Shown piece by piece: positions 41,426-53,246 of a DNA stretch of 64,000 bases (within the stretch, counting starts at the first letter, position 1; the number at the start of each line of letters is the position of its first letter). Source of the DNA: Arenicola marina (lineage: Eukaryota > Annelida > Polychaeta > Arenicolidae); NCBI GenBank assembly GCA_964019135.1, contig OZ025257.1:42983798-43047797 (forward strand). Direction: 5' to 3'. The notes under the pieces were generated by a model. The model did no database searches, was not told the DNA's origin, and saw only the letters and a program-made list of their open reading frames with translations. Both the position numbers and the translations under genes were made by a program.

Positions 41426-44400
41426 GTGCTGGATAGAGTTAACATATGTTCAATAAATTCTAGAGGGTTACAAAAAGACATAAAAAGGAAGAAAGTATGG
41501 CACTGGCTAAGAGAAGAGAAGAACGTAGACATTGCTTTTCTGCAGGAAACACATAGCACAAGACTGTGTGAAAACAAGTGGAAGACTGAATGGGGAGGGG
41601 AAATTTACTTTGCACACGGTGAGAGTAACTCCAGAGGCCTTTCGATATTTATTAGAAAAGGGTTTGCTTGTGAACTGCATTCAGTCATCGGTGATGAAAA
41701 GGGGAGATATATCATGCTAGATTTAACAATAGGAGAAATGAGGATAACACTAGTTAATCTGTATGGGCCAAACGAAGACAACCCCGATTTCTTCGTAGAA
41801 ATATTTAATATTCTAGATGATAATTTATTATCAGGAAATCGGATAATTGGTGGAGATTTTAATTGTATCCTTGAGAAAGATTTACATAAAGAGGAAAGAG
41901 TGACCACTCAAATATTAAAGCTAGAAACGCAATTAAAACATACATGGAGGAAAGCGGTCTGGCAGACGTGTGGCGTATTCAGCATGAGAGTAAAAGAGAC
42001 TTTACTTATTATACACTTTATCCTGAATTAATATTCTCACGCCTGGATTCCTTTTTGATGTCTTATAACTTATCGAATTTGACTCAACATTTGACCTCAA
42101 TCCTTCCAAAGTTTCTCTCGGATCACTCTGCGGTATTAATGGTACTTTCTCTTGAGGTCTCTGAAAGGGGAAGAGGTTTTTGGAAATTTAACTGCTCGCT
42201 TCTGCAGGATAAAGATTATATCCAACTGGTAAAGGACACTCAGTTAGATACAATAAATATAGAACAAGAAGCTGATGACATGCTGATGTGGGATACTATT
42301 AAAAATAATGTAAAGGTAGCTACCATTCGGTATTCGTCACGGAAGAAACAATCAGAGGAAAATATATTGTCGGCCTTAGAAAAGAGACTTAAAAGATTAG
42401 AACAGAAGCTCATAGACGGAATTCAAGAAGTAGAGGGTGACATAGTACTCGTTAAGGAAGACATGGATAATATACTGGAGGCAAGGACTAAAGGGGCTAT
42501 AATAAGAAGCAAGGCAGCATGGTATGAAAATGGTGAAAAATCAACAAAGTTCTTCTTAAATCTAGAAAAAAGAAACTTTAATAAGAAAGTTATAAATATA
42601 CTTAAACTGGCAGATGGGTCTGAAGTACAGGAGAAAGCCAATATACTCAAAGAAATAGAAACATTTTATACCTATTTATACAGAGGGAACGTAGACCCAA
42701 GCATTGAACACAATGATTTCTTTAAACAGACGCACCCACAGTTAACGCCAGACGAGCAGACTGATATAGAAGGAGAATTGACTGAAAAAGAGATAAAAAA
42801 GGCCTCGTCATCAACTCAAAATAACAAATCGTCTGGCCCAGATGGTCTTCCGGCCGATTTGTATAAATTCTTTTGGCATCATCTGCAATTCTACTTGATT
42901 AAATCATTTAACGAAAGTTATGTCAATGGAATTCTCTCGATCACTCAGAGACAAGAAGTAACTACATTGGTGCCAAAAATGGGAAAAGACAATACCTATT
43001 TAAAGAATTGGCGCCCCATATCCCTCCTTAATGCTAATTATAAATTAATGACAAAATGTATAGCAAACCATATTAAGACAAAACTACAACACTTAATCAA
43101 TAGAGATCAAACTGGTTTTTTAAAAGGGAGGTATATAGGCGAAAATATTTTTAAGCTTATAAGTATTTTTGATGCAGCGGAAGCAAATGAGATTGAAGCT
43201 GTATTATTTGTCAGTTGACTTTGAGAAAGCTTTCGATAAGGTAGATTGGACATACCTCCAAAAAACCCTTAAATACTTCAATTTTGGGAATTCTATTTTA
43301 CGCTGGATTGCGTTATTTTATAATAATATATGTAGCAGTGTCATCAGTAATGGATGGACAACAAATTGTTTTAAACTGTCAAGGGGTCTACGTCAAGGTT
43401 GTCCGCTATCCCCATATCTATTTATTCTTGCAGCAGAGATAATTGCAATAAATATCCGACAGAATACAGAAGTTAAAGGTATTGTCTACGAAAACACCGA
43501 GTTTAAGATAGTAATGTATGCTGACGATTTCGGTTTACTATTAATATATTCAGAAGATGTACTTCAGAAGGTTATTGGTATGCTTTGAACTATTTAATAG
43601 ATTATCCGGTCTCAAAGTGAAGAGGCTGTGCCATAGCCCGGAGGGGGAGCATTCAAGTTTGGGACACCTTTATAGTGGGTGGATGAGGCGGGGTCGCTGA
43701 TGAAGCATATGACCTATCTACCGACTGTGCGCTGGGGAACGTCCGAGCTTCCACCGTGTGGATGACACGTTGCAGAAAAAACGGTTATAATGCCTATGGG
43801 AAAAATAAAAGATAATTTTAATATTTTGCTGCCAGAGTCTGGTATTGTCTGGACGAAAGGCCCCGTAACTACACTAGGGGTTCAAATAAAAGCAACTACA
43901 TGTAATTTACTGCTGCAAAACTATGATGGAATACGGAAAAAGATGACTGGACTTCTTAATATATGGAAACAAAGAAATCTTACTCTGTTTGGTAAATCAA
44001 TTATTGTGAAAACGTATGCAGTGTCACAATTGGTCTATATGATGTCTGTTTTACCTTCACCAGACTTGACTCTGATCAAGAATAAACAGAATGATATATT
44101 TCAATTTCTTTGGAATGGTAAGCCAGAAAAAATTAAACGGACCGTCCTGTATAATGTCAAGAATGCCGGAGGTTTAAGCATTCCCAATATTGAAGTTAAA
44201 AATAAGTCTCTTAAGATCGCATGGGTGCAGCGTTTTGTTAACAATGATTCTTGGGGAATTTTTGTACACGGTCACTGTGGAACGCTGGGTTCATTATTCT
44301 GGCAATGCAACCTAATGGATAAAGACTTAATAAGGAAACCTTTTTATGAACGAATCAGAAACGCCTTTATTCGAGAAATTATAAGAGCCTGGTGTGAATT

Positions 44401-45256
44401 TCACTTCCACTCAATTGATGATATAGCACAAGTAATGCAAGAAGTCATATGGTTTAACTCACATATAAAAGTTGACAACAGGGTCATTTGTTATGACAAC
44501 TGGTTGAAGGCAGGAATGATATATATCAGACATCTTTTAGATGAACAAGGAATATTTCTATCGTACGAAGAGCTCATAAGGAAGTATAAATGTAATATTA
44601 ATGTGCTCCATTACCACGGACTAATGTGCAGTATCCCCGAAAAGTGGAAACGTTTGTTCAGACAAGAGTGCGCAAAACATGTTTGTAAAACGGTATATAT
44701 GACATATATGGAGAAACAACATGCTTGTAAATATGTGTATGGAAAACTTGCAACAACACCAGCAACGCCTTTTAGAGCCTGGGTGACAGATATACAGTTA
44801 ACAGAAGTTGAATATTTGTCTTCCTTTGGGTATTTATTTAAGGTTACGAGATATGTTAAATTACAAGATTTCCAGTTTAGGTTATTACACCGCATTATAT
44901 CAACGAATGAAAAGCTATATAAGTGGTGTTTAAAAACATGCCATTTATGTTCTTTCTGTCAAGAAGAAGTAGATACTATCGTGCATGGGTTCGCGGAATG
45001 TGAAGTTGTGAAACACTTTTGGCAAAACGTATTAGGTTGGTTACAGTGTAAAATAGGAAGGTCGCTAGAGTACAATCTTAAATTTATATTGTTTGGTGGG
45101 TATGATTTGACCATAGACTTAGTGTATTGCTAGCCAAGCACTATATATACTCGTGTAAGTGCCAAACTGCTTTCCCAACGATTAACATGTGTACTCTTAA
45201 CTTAGAAAAATAAGTTGAAATTGATAAACAAACCTTTTGTCGATGGAAACAAGGTT
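41426..45256 (+). mobile_element. Tx1/L1-like LINE, ORF2 region
   Basis: The endonuclease begins ICSINSRGLQKDIKRKKVWHW, then FLQETHS, NLYGPNED and GGDFNCIL, with LSDHSAVL in another frame. The linker (GRGFWKFNCSLL) and reverse transcriptase follow (KSSGPDGLPADLYKFFW, NWRPISLLNANYKLMTKC, DQTGFLKGRYIGENI, SVDFEKAFDKVDW, LRQGCPLSPYLFILAAE, catalytic YADD at about 43518). After an inserted sequence the C-terminal part runs on (TLFGKSIIVKTYAVSQLVYM, FLWNGKPEKIKRTVLYN) to CHLCSFCQEEVDTIVHGFAEC. Frame changes lie near 41935, near 43205 and near 45130. ORF1 and a poly(A) tail are not seen. Confidence 0.92.
43617..43779 (+). mobile_element. Insertion of about 160 bp inside the Tx1-like LINE
   Basis: LINE coding sequence is interrupted after LFNRLSGLKV and resumes at KTVIMPMGK. 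The insert is GC-rich, unlike its surroundings, and ends GACACGTTGCAGAAAAA, possibly a short poly(A). Its last 50 bp match 38763-38811 in the R2-like leader/trailer region at roughly 90%. This suggests a 5'-truncated insertion of an R2-like or related 3' end. Confidence 0.7.
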
Positions 45257-45933
45257 AGAACCTAGTTGACTAGGGGTTCCATTATGGAACATTGTAGTGA
45301 GTGTGGCCGTCAGCTCCCATGTATAGTTGGTGGGGATGCGAAAAGGGTATTAACTAACGGACTGGCCATCGATTTGTATCAACATGTGCAAGTTCATGAG
45401 ACTTTTTCAAATTTGTTACTGCATCATCATTTGATCTTGCGATAGATATCTCTGAGAAAAATGTGTACCGGAAAGTAACAAGATTACTATCTCAGAAGCG
45501 TCAGCTGTCCAGGAATGGACAGAAGCAGCATCTCGCCGCTTTTGTCAGTGCTGAATTTATGACTGGTGGGACGGATAATGTTGCCACAGCTGCATCTGTG
45601 TCGCAAACACAACCGAAAAAACGGGGCAAGAAATGGGGGACTGCTGCTACAGTGCCCAAGAACACCGTCGCAAAAGAACCAGATAACCCAGACTTGACAA
45701 AGAAACTTAAGATGGCCCATGAAAAAACAAGTGATCTGTCCCAGCCCCTGCAAGTAATGGCTCCCACTAAAACCAACCGGATAATAAAGAGGAAGGAAAA
45801 CACCATTAGGCGGCTTAGACTTAAAGTACAGGAGGTTCTAAAGCTCAAGGTACAGAGATGCTTAAAAGGCCAGCTCTGAGACCGTGTGAAGAACGCACAC
45901 ATGTTTCTGTGTCTAAGGCAAATCAGTGCAACT

Positions 45934-46111
45934 GTCATATCTCGGCCCAGGCCCGGTGGATGAAAGACACCAAGCACCTCGGGCCAAATGGGAATTTCCC
46001 TTTGGCCTAACGTGTAAGGTGTTCGCTCGGGATGCGGAAGGTCGCCGGTTCGAAACCCGCCTCTGCGGGTAGAACTTTCGGCGTCCATTCGGGCCTGGGA
46101 CCAGAAATACT
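45934..46111 (+). mobile_element. tRNA-Arg-like SINE, copy 1
   Basis: Starts ATATCTCGGCCCAGGCCCGG and contains a tRNA-Arg-like head (A box TGGCCTAACGTGTAAGG at 46003, B box GGTTCGAAACC at 46047). It ends GGCCTGGGACCAGAAATACT. It is inserted in the coiled-coil part of the host pseudogene. Confidence 0.8.
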
Positions 46112-46241
46112 ACATTTGGTGCCGTGACCAGGATTGTCGGAACCATCCGGAGCCACAGGATATGGCCAGCGTCCGGTTTGACGGCGTGGCGCATGGTGAC
46201 GGTCACTGCGAGGTCGCAGGCGATTGGGGAAAGGGTGGAGT

Positions 46242-46422
46242 GTGATATCTCGGCCCAGGCCCGGTGGATGAAAGACACCAAGCGCCTCGGGCCAAATGGG
46301 AAGTTCCCTTTGGCCTAATGCGTAAGGTGCTCGCTCTGGATGCGAAGGTTGATGGTTCGAATCCCGCCTCTGCGGGTAGACAACTTTCGGCGTCCATTCG
46401 GGCCTGGGACCAGAAATACTAC
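46242..46422 (+). mobile_element. tRNA-Arg-like SINE, copy 2
   Basis: About 92% identical to copy 1 in the same orientation, 308 bp downstream, with A box TGGCCTAATGCGTAAGG (46311) and B box GGTTCGAATCC (46354). The 130 bp between the copies (GTGCCGTGACCAGGATTGTC and following) may be the rest of the SINE body, making this a partial head-to-tail duplication rather than two independent insertions. Confidence 0.8.
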
Positions 46423-48640
46423 ACAACCTCATTGCTGCGGAATTAAACATCTTAAAAGATAGAACACCAGAATTAGAGCATAAACTGTTGCATCTGGAAT
46501 ACGTCATAGCAGAGTAAGATAATACCATCTCCACCAGACTTTCCTCACGCGGTAAGCCGTATTGTGCATCTGTCAGAAAGACCATATTTGAATTTTTAAA
46601 TTGCGGTGTTCCAGCTCACCATGTTAGTCACCTTGTGAGTTACACCTTGCGTGAACTTGCCCAGAAGGACATTGGGGAGCTTCCCAATTCCAGAACATCT
46701 GCATATATGATTCGAGAGCTTGGAGAAGTTTCTCGCTTGCAATTAAGTGATGTACTGGCAAATGAAGTAGATACTACCAGCAAGAAAGGTCAGCACTACA
46801 CCGGTCTCCAGATAGGCACCAAGGACCAGAGTTATACACTGGGCATTGAAAAAGTATCTAGTGGCACTGCTAAGAAATACTTTGATGCTAACGTACATAT
46901 GATACATCGCGTACAAGACAGTGCCGAGCCCGGGGGTCATGAAGTAGAAGACTCGCTTGTCGAGAACATGTCGTGCACCATGCCCCTTTATGACTTTAAG
47001 TGTTGCATGCATCCGCTACTTCAGTTCGAACAGCGTGGTGAGAAAGCAGTAAAGGAATTCGAGGTAGAAAATGATGAAACTGGACAAGGACAATTTAGAA
47101 TTCATGGTGAGTCTGGAACACACCTGCTACTGCGCAATATGGCAAAGTTCTTTTTCAAAAATGGCACGGGAGATCCTCTTATTGGACAACGTTACCTGGA
47201 GGAGCATGGTATTCAGAATGTACGTCTGGCGCCAGTTCCAGGAACACGTTTTAACCTTTTCTTTAAGAATGCAGCTGGAACGTTTTTCTTAAAGGATACA
47301 GTTATTAACTGCTTGCAAGACACAAAGGACAAGCTAAATGGGATGCAGCAAGTGCTTCTTCAAAATCTCAAAAACCCGATAGACATGGCATATACATGGC
47401 AAGTTGCAAGGCCGTTGGACTTCTTGGAAAGGCATTCACAACACCATACATGCAATGCATAGAAGATCCCAGTCTCAAAGCCCAGGACTTAAATGTATAT
47501 TGTCAAGAATTATTAAAGAAGCTTGAGGCATGGTCGGAAAATCCCCAAGAGGTTCTGCAAGGGACATCAGAGTTACTCGAAAGTAGACCACCTTCACCGG
47601 CATACCTGGCAGATCCTGTCTTTCAAGTTATTGGTCCCCCATGAGAATGATCCCAAGGTGTCCACCCTAGTGACTGGACTGTTGGTTAAGATCAAAGAGA
47701 AGGCCACAACTCTTCTTGCAGACCATCTTCCTGGGGGTAAATACAGTCAAATGTCCGACGAGATAAAAGAAAGAACGCAAAGTTGCCAGGCACATAATAT
47801 CACACTAGAACGTCTCATGGCTCAACAAGATCGAAGCATGCAAATGGTAAGCAACATGTCTCAAGAGTCGCGCCAATCTAAGATCATGTTTAGGAACAAC
47901 CGAACTTCGGAATGGATTCAGAGGCAAGATGATATAGAGGATAAATTAAAAGCAGCACGCGAGGCAACTGCACGAAAAAGGGTATGTGTAAGGCAGAGGG
48001 ACGCCCAATTAAAACAGGAACTGCTCGATATTCTGCATCAAAGGGAGCAAGATAAAGCGGCTAAGAAGAAAAGGGAGGTTGTTCGACGGGAGAGATTGTT
48101 TGCCCAGGTTCAGGCAAACCTGTTGCTGTTGACAACAGAGGACCAAATGGCGACTAAACTTTCAAAACTTCGGAGTAAGTCACAGACAATGTCAGCCCTG
48201 AAATGCCAGATAAACGTGCGTAACAGGATTCTTGGCCAAACTGAGGACAAGGCGTTGCTGTCCTTCAGTAGAGCAAAAAAATGTCTCTCATTCCGGGAGA
48301 TAAGAGAAAAATCTGTTGAAGCTCATTAGATCCAGAGCAGACATCATTCAGAGTCACCAAGATAAAGAGCAACAGATTCTACTGAAACCACAGTCTTTGG
48401 AAGGGCAATTCATTTGTCATTGTTGGACATTAGAGAAGGGGGCTGACGTATGGTACATTGGAAAAATAGTGGGAATGAACAACACTGATGGGATTTGAGT
48501 TTAAGGTGTACTATAACAACGACAACCAGGACAGCGACAGCGACAGCGATCTCGAAAACAGTGACAATATATATTTGCTGTCCCTCGCAGAATTCCTGGA
48601 AGACATGAGGGCAGGGAGCCTGGAGTTAATTTATAAATAG

Positions 48641-49110
48641 ATGTTTTATTTATTATAGACAGTTGTCTTACTTTTGCAATATCGTTGATACGTTTGTCTT
48701 TATAAAAGCGTATGCTACCTGATGCATATAAAAGATAAAATGGTGTGGAAATGGTATTGCTGCAATTCAGATTGAAGGGGAGTATTTACTTGTTCCTTGT
48801 CTTGTTGCAGCTGTACACATTTCCAGTGCAATGCCTCTGAGGCCGCTTTTAAATCATTGTAGGACGAGCATGCGAAATAACACCAATGCCTGTAAGCCCG
48901 CTCTTATTTTATTGTAGAAGTAGTATGCTAAACAAAGTTGCTGAGATTCATATACCAAGCTTTTTATGGAAAATTTATAATAATAGTATATAGTCAAAGT
49001 CCATCATTTCTGTTTTTTTTGTTTTTATTTCATGGCGACACACCATTGGCTTCTAACAGCATACCATTTTTGACGTCTTTAAAGTGGTATGTTTCTTTAA
49101 TATTTTGTAC
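48641..49110. other. AT-rich spacer, no feature
   Basis: Downstream of the decayed gene. There is no recognisable polyadenylation context or repeat. Confidence 0.5.
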
Positions 49111-49471
49111 AATGTCAGTTAGCGCAGCTACTGCTTTTACCAAAATTGCTGATTTGTTTCCTGTTATTAAGAAACGTTACCAATATCCTCCTATTTATGT
49201 TGGGCGACAGAACAACTATATATCATATAGGTATAAGCAAATGGTAGAGTCGTTCTGGCAAACTTTAGGTTCTAATTGCTACTTTTCATATAGCATATGT
49301 GTTGGGGTTGGAGAAGACATATTAGTAGAGACTACGTTTGGAGAATCTCCAGCTCCATTTGATTCCTTGTTGATGCAGTTGTACATGAGAGTTAAATCAA
49401 TTGTGACCGCCTCCGTGCAAAACAGCGATATCAATCAAAACAATCCCATCATGCTACTGGGATATGACTGA
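49111..49471 (+). CDS. Unidentified 119-codon frame
   Basis: The natural start is MSVSAATAFTKIADLFPVIK (49111), although the frame is open from 48938. The product reads KRYQYPPIYVGRQNNYISYR, SFWQTLGSNCYFSYS and TFGESPAPFDSLLMQLY. Composition looks coding (mixed hydrophobic and polar, few rare runs), but I recognise no domain. Together with the next two plus-strand frames it may belong to one retroelement-like unit. Confidence 0.35.
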
Positions 49472-49924
49472 TTCCTTCATGAGTTGCCTCATTCCTGGTT
49501 CAAATTCATATGTATTGTTTAAACACTCTTCTTGTGTAAATGGTGAACCCGCCTCCGACTGTTTCACTTATGTTAGCCATGATGAAATTTAGAGGCTTGA
49601 TACAAACTAACCATATACCCTTGACCCCCCACCCCCGCCCGCCTTCCCCTACCCACACATGCTCTCAGTCAGGAGGGCTTGGTGTACTTACCCTACCGAA
49701 AGTATATATTTGTGGCCGGCCTGGTAACTGGCTGTTCGGTTTGAGGTCACTCGGCAAAGTCGAGTGCACCTTTTAAGACACTATAAGTGTAGTTATTATT
49801 GTGAACAGATGTGTGTAAATTTGCATTTTTCATGCCAGGTATATACAATATCCTATACCTTACCCATTACCCTATGGCATTCCTGTGTCTTTCCTTCTAT
49901 GTAGAAGGATATCAGCTTTTCGAG

Positions 49925-50437
49925 ATGGATTCCAACAATGGTGTTGACATAGCAGTGGAGCATGTAGAGGAAGATGTAGAGGGTCATGTGTTCGCGTGTG
50001 GGAGGGGCTATCAACTTGATCTGGATCATGTTAATTTATGCTTAGCACCAAAGAGTGCCTTTGAGGCCACTATCGGTTTGTCCTTGCTCAGAACGCAGTC
50101 CTTAACCGATCTCAGGCGGCCATTCTATGCTGGACCTGGCAACCCAGCTTCGCCACATATGCACGACTCTTTGGTGCATTCCTTTTCACATTATGATTTG
50201 TCTGGTGCAGATCTGCATAAATGTCCCATTGATTATTATCGCATTCCCAGCTTGGATCACCCTCGGGATAGGCCACAGACTGACATTCCTTGCCCTTCGT
50301 GCGACACACCTCAGTTTGACCACAATGCCCAGCATCCAATCTCTCAATGGGATGATTATTATGACAGTTTGCAGCAGGTCAACATTCCACCGTCTTCTTT
50401 TTTTACCCCCTCAGCAAAGTCAGCGGCGACCATATGA
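49925..50437 (+). CDS. Unidentified 170-codon acidic/His-rich frame
   Basis: Starts MDSNNGVDIAVEHVEEDVEG and continues with DLRRPFYAGPGNPASPHMHD, HKCPIDYYRIPSLDHPRDRP and a CPSCDTPQFDH motif that could bind a metal. The frame is open from 49811. An acceptor-like TTCCTTCTATGTAG lies just upstream of the start (about 49904). I know no family match. It is 200 bp upstream of the SGNH-like frame on the same strand. Confidence 0.4.
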   Translation: MDSNNGVDIAVEHVEEDVEGHVFACGRGYQLDLDHVNLCLAPKSAFEATIGLSLLRTQSLTDLRRPFYAGPGNPASPHMHDSLVHSFSHYDLSGADLHKCPIDYYRIPSLDHPRDRPQTDIPCPSCDTPQFDHNAQHPISQWDDYYDSLQQVNIPPSSFFTPSAKSAATI

Positions 50438-50633
50438 CGGCTGCATTATCTTGTGATTAGCACCCCCCCCCCACCCTTCTCCCTGTTTGTAGCGACTTAT
50501 AGTTTACACCTTCAGCAAACCCAGCTATTTAATTATTTGATCTTTGATATACTGTATAAAAACAGCATATAGGGGCACTTTAACGTTACTTATTTTAACA
50601 TAATTCAATTGTCATTAGATAATATCGCCGGGT

Positions 50634-51292
50634 ATGTCGGCCAGGATGAACTTCCGTACACGGCCAAAGTCCTCCATACTATGTCCTGTGCGGAAGCATT
50701 ATAATCGAGTTCATATTTCTCACGTGGGATATAATTGCCCCTACAAGCATTTAGACTTCCAGTGGCCTGCTCTTTCACGGGACCGGTTTACGTTGATTTC
50801 TGATAGCATATGTAAATATGTTCAGCAGATGCGAGAAACGTTCGTTCAAGCCATTCCCGCTTTGACATTGGTCAAGTTGCTCTGGCAAATTAAGCTGGGC
50901 AAAATTAAGATTACCGACTTTGAAATGATAGTCATTCATTGCGGCACAAATGATGTCCACTTAGACGCTGGTGTAACTGCTTCTTATAACGCAGTTATCA
51001 TGGAGATCAAGCGCATCAATCCCAGGGCGTTGGTCGTGGTTTCTGGGATTCTCCCAAGACCAAGAGATGATGCCGCCACAGCTTTGAGAGTCAAACTGTT
51101 AAACAATCAGTTTCAAATCTTGGCTCGTCTTCACAAGGGTCATTTTTTCATACGTGGAGAAAGTTTGTGGAGAAAGGTTCTGTGAAGATGGATTTGTTTG
51201 CGCGGGATAAGCTTCACCTGAGCGCCAAGGGTATCCACACCATAGCGTCGTTTTTGGATGGAAACATCATCCGGTTGAAGGGGAAGCTCTAG
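50634..51292 (+). pseudogene. SGNH-hydrolase-like gene remnant
   Basis: Starts MSARMNFRTRPKSSILCPVR. Block I reads TLISDSICKYV (SDS in place of GDS), the GxND block reads VIHCGTNDVH, MEIKRINPRALVVVSGILPR follows, and block V is DKLHLSAKGI with Asp and His. These are the catalytic Ser, oxyanion and Asp/His blocks of SGNH (GDSL-like) esterases. Such domains occur in invertebrate multi-copy genes and as passengers in some retroelements (for example CR1 ORF1 and Ngaro-type elements). About one break interrupts the frame, so treat it as a fossil. Confidence 0.65.
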
Positions 51293-51355
51293 TTTATAGT
51301 GTCTCCTTTTTGAAGTAGAAATTTACCTTTTGTCATGTTAAAACTTTGAATTCTA

Positions 51356-51925
51356 GTCTGGCGATGTCATAGCTTGACTGATAGATTGCCATTGACACAT
51401 GTCTGGTGATGTCATAGCGTGACTGATAGATTGCCATTGACACATGTCTGGTGATGTCATAGCGTGACTGATATATTGCCATTGACACATGTCTGGTGAT
51501 GTCATAGCGTGACTGAGAGATTGCCACTGACACATGTCTGGTGATGTCATAGCGTGACTGAGAGATTGCCATTGACACATGTCTGGTGATGTCATAGCGT
51601 GACTAAGAGATTGCCATTGACACATGTCTGGTGATGTCAGCGTGACTGAGACATTGCCACTGATACATGTCTGGTGATGTCATAGCGTGACTGAGAGATT
51701 GCCATTGACACATGTCTGGTGATGTCAGCGTGACTGAGAGATTGCCATTGACACATGTCTGGTGATGTCAGCGTGACTGAGAGATTGCCATTGACACATG
51801 TCTGGTGATGTCAGCGTGACTGAGAGATTGCCATTGACACATGTCTGGTGATGTCATAGCGTGACTGAGAGATTGCCATTGACACATGTCTGGTGATGTC
51901 ATAGCGTGACTGAGACATTGCCAAT
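51356..51925. repeat. 45/42-bp minisatellite, about 13 units
   Basis: Unit CTGGTGATGTCATAGCGTGA plus CTGAGAGATTGCCATTGACACATGT. Four consecutive-type units lack ATA (42 bp). Each contains TGATGTCA, one base from the CRE/ATF site. Minus-strand peptides are artefacts. Confidence 0.95.
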
Positions 51926-53240
51926 TATAGTTTGTCTATAATTATATTATTCTTATTATTTTATTTGTATTCTTTCTTTTATTTGTTTACTTTCAGGTGT
52001 ACTTAAGGATTCATTATACTATTGTTTGTAATGTAAGTGATCTTCATTCAGATAGTCTTATTGGATATTTACTTTTAGCTGGCTAAAAAAATTGGGTTCA
52101 CAGTTTATTATCTCTTGATATCTCATTTCTACACTGTCCGTTTCATATCTGACTAAGATGTAGCTAAAAAACCGCAACATATGGGTATTTAGTAGTTGGG
52201 TAATTAAGTAATTGTAACATGATCTGTTGATGGCAAATATGGAAATTCATCTTTAATGGTGGGGTTTAGGTTTTTACATTTAATCTAATCTTTATAATTT
52301 ATTGTTATATTTTGTTTATCTAACTGTTCAATTTTTACATTTAAGAGTTGTGCAACCAACCTGGACCACCCAGACTGATGAACTGTTAAATTTGCTGCAT
52401 TTTTGCAGTAGGCTCTTGGTACCAGGTGCACCATAACAAAAGGAGCCGAAACTCAGAAAATCATGAGAAATATAGAAACAAATTTTTTTTGGCATATATG
52501 TCAATGAAAAATATTATTATTATGAATTTCCGTTTTGGGCTTAAATACCACCTTTCCTAAATTGTTGCTTTGCATATCATAATTGTCAACTAATTTAGTG
52601 GAAATGAGGAACATGATTTTCTGAGTCTCTGGGGTATAAATAGGGTCTAATTATTATTATGTGAAGCAAAATATTTTACAAATAAATTTGAATGCAATAT
52701 ATGTGCATATACCAATTGATATATGTATATATATACATATAACACCCGTAACAATGTGCATTTTTTGCAAATTATTTATAGTTTAACTTTTAAACTTTCC
52801 AACCTTTAACGATATAAATGAAAAGGTATATATGATCACATACCTTTGCTATATAATATATATGATATATGTTATACCATTGTTAGCGATTGATTCAAGA
52901 TTTTTTTTCTTAGTTAAATAATATATAGAAAATATGAATATTAAAATTAAAATTAAAATTTAATTCTCATAATTGCTTTTAATTGTAACAGATAGGTAGA
53001 CTTGGTGTAAAACATATCACAGCATATATGTAGAACATTCTATGCATTTATCACTAGCGATAATTGATATACAGCTAAAAGAAATATATTTTGGACTAAA
53101 TTTCACATAACTTATGCCAGAAATGAGACCGCGGTCCAAAATCTAGAAAGTGGCGTAACTTTTTTATTTAATAATATTTTTCAATGATTTTAATTCCATA
53201 AATATTCTGGTGCACTCTAGTTTGCAAGTAACCTAAGAAA
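51926..53240. other. AT-rich stretch without genes
   Basis: Strongly AT-rich with TATATATACATAT-type tracts around 52.72-52.74 kb. An acceptor-like TTTACTTTCAG (about 51988) has no partner exon. No coding frame seen. Confidence 0.55.
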
Positions 53241-53246
53241 AGGAGT

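Larger units (their letters stand above)
45284..48640 (+). pseudogene. Decayed multi-domain gene of an uncharacterised repeated family
   Basis: Pieces in order: MEHCSECGRQLPCIVGG (C-x2-C start, 45284); a basic, coiled-coil-like stretch (TNRIIKRKENTIRRLRLKVQ) interrupted by two SINEs and resumed as LIAAELNILKDRTPELEHKL; a large middle region (TSAYMIRELGEVSRLQLSDV, CTMPLYDFKCCMHPLLQFEQ, GTRFNLFFKNAAGTFFLKDT, AFTTPYMQCIEDPS); a long Lys/Arg/Glu/Gln-rich coiled coil; and a C-terminal segment (GADVWYIGKIVGM, FKVYYNNDN, then D/S repeats) like a small beta-barrel reader. Besides the SINEs there is a stop near 46516 and frame changes near 47390, 47640 and 48330. I recall similar proteins as many-copy genes in marine invertebrates, possibly transposon-borne, but no function is established. 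Confidence 0.6.

Noticed and set aside
40972-41436. 154-codon frame before the Tx1-like LINE as its ORF1
   Set aside because: No coiled coil, RRM or zinc knuckle expected of an L1/Tx1 ORF1; composition is not convincing.
46003-46364. Two tRNA-Arg genes
   Set aside because: A and B boxes are good, but the acceptor stem does not close, and both sit in a longer repeated body with shared flanks, so they are SINE heads.
52376-52420. Third hammerhead core (CTGATGA) in AT-rich DNA
   Set aside because: A TGC-rich stem is possible, but no GAA follows at the right place.
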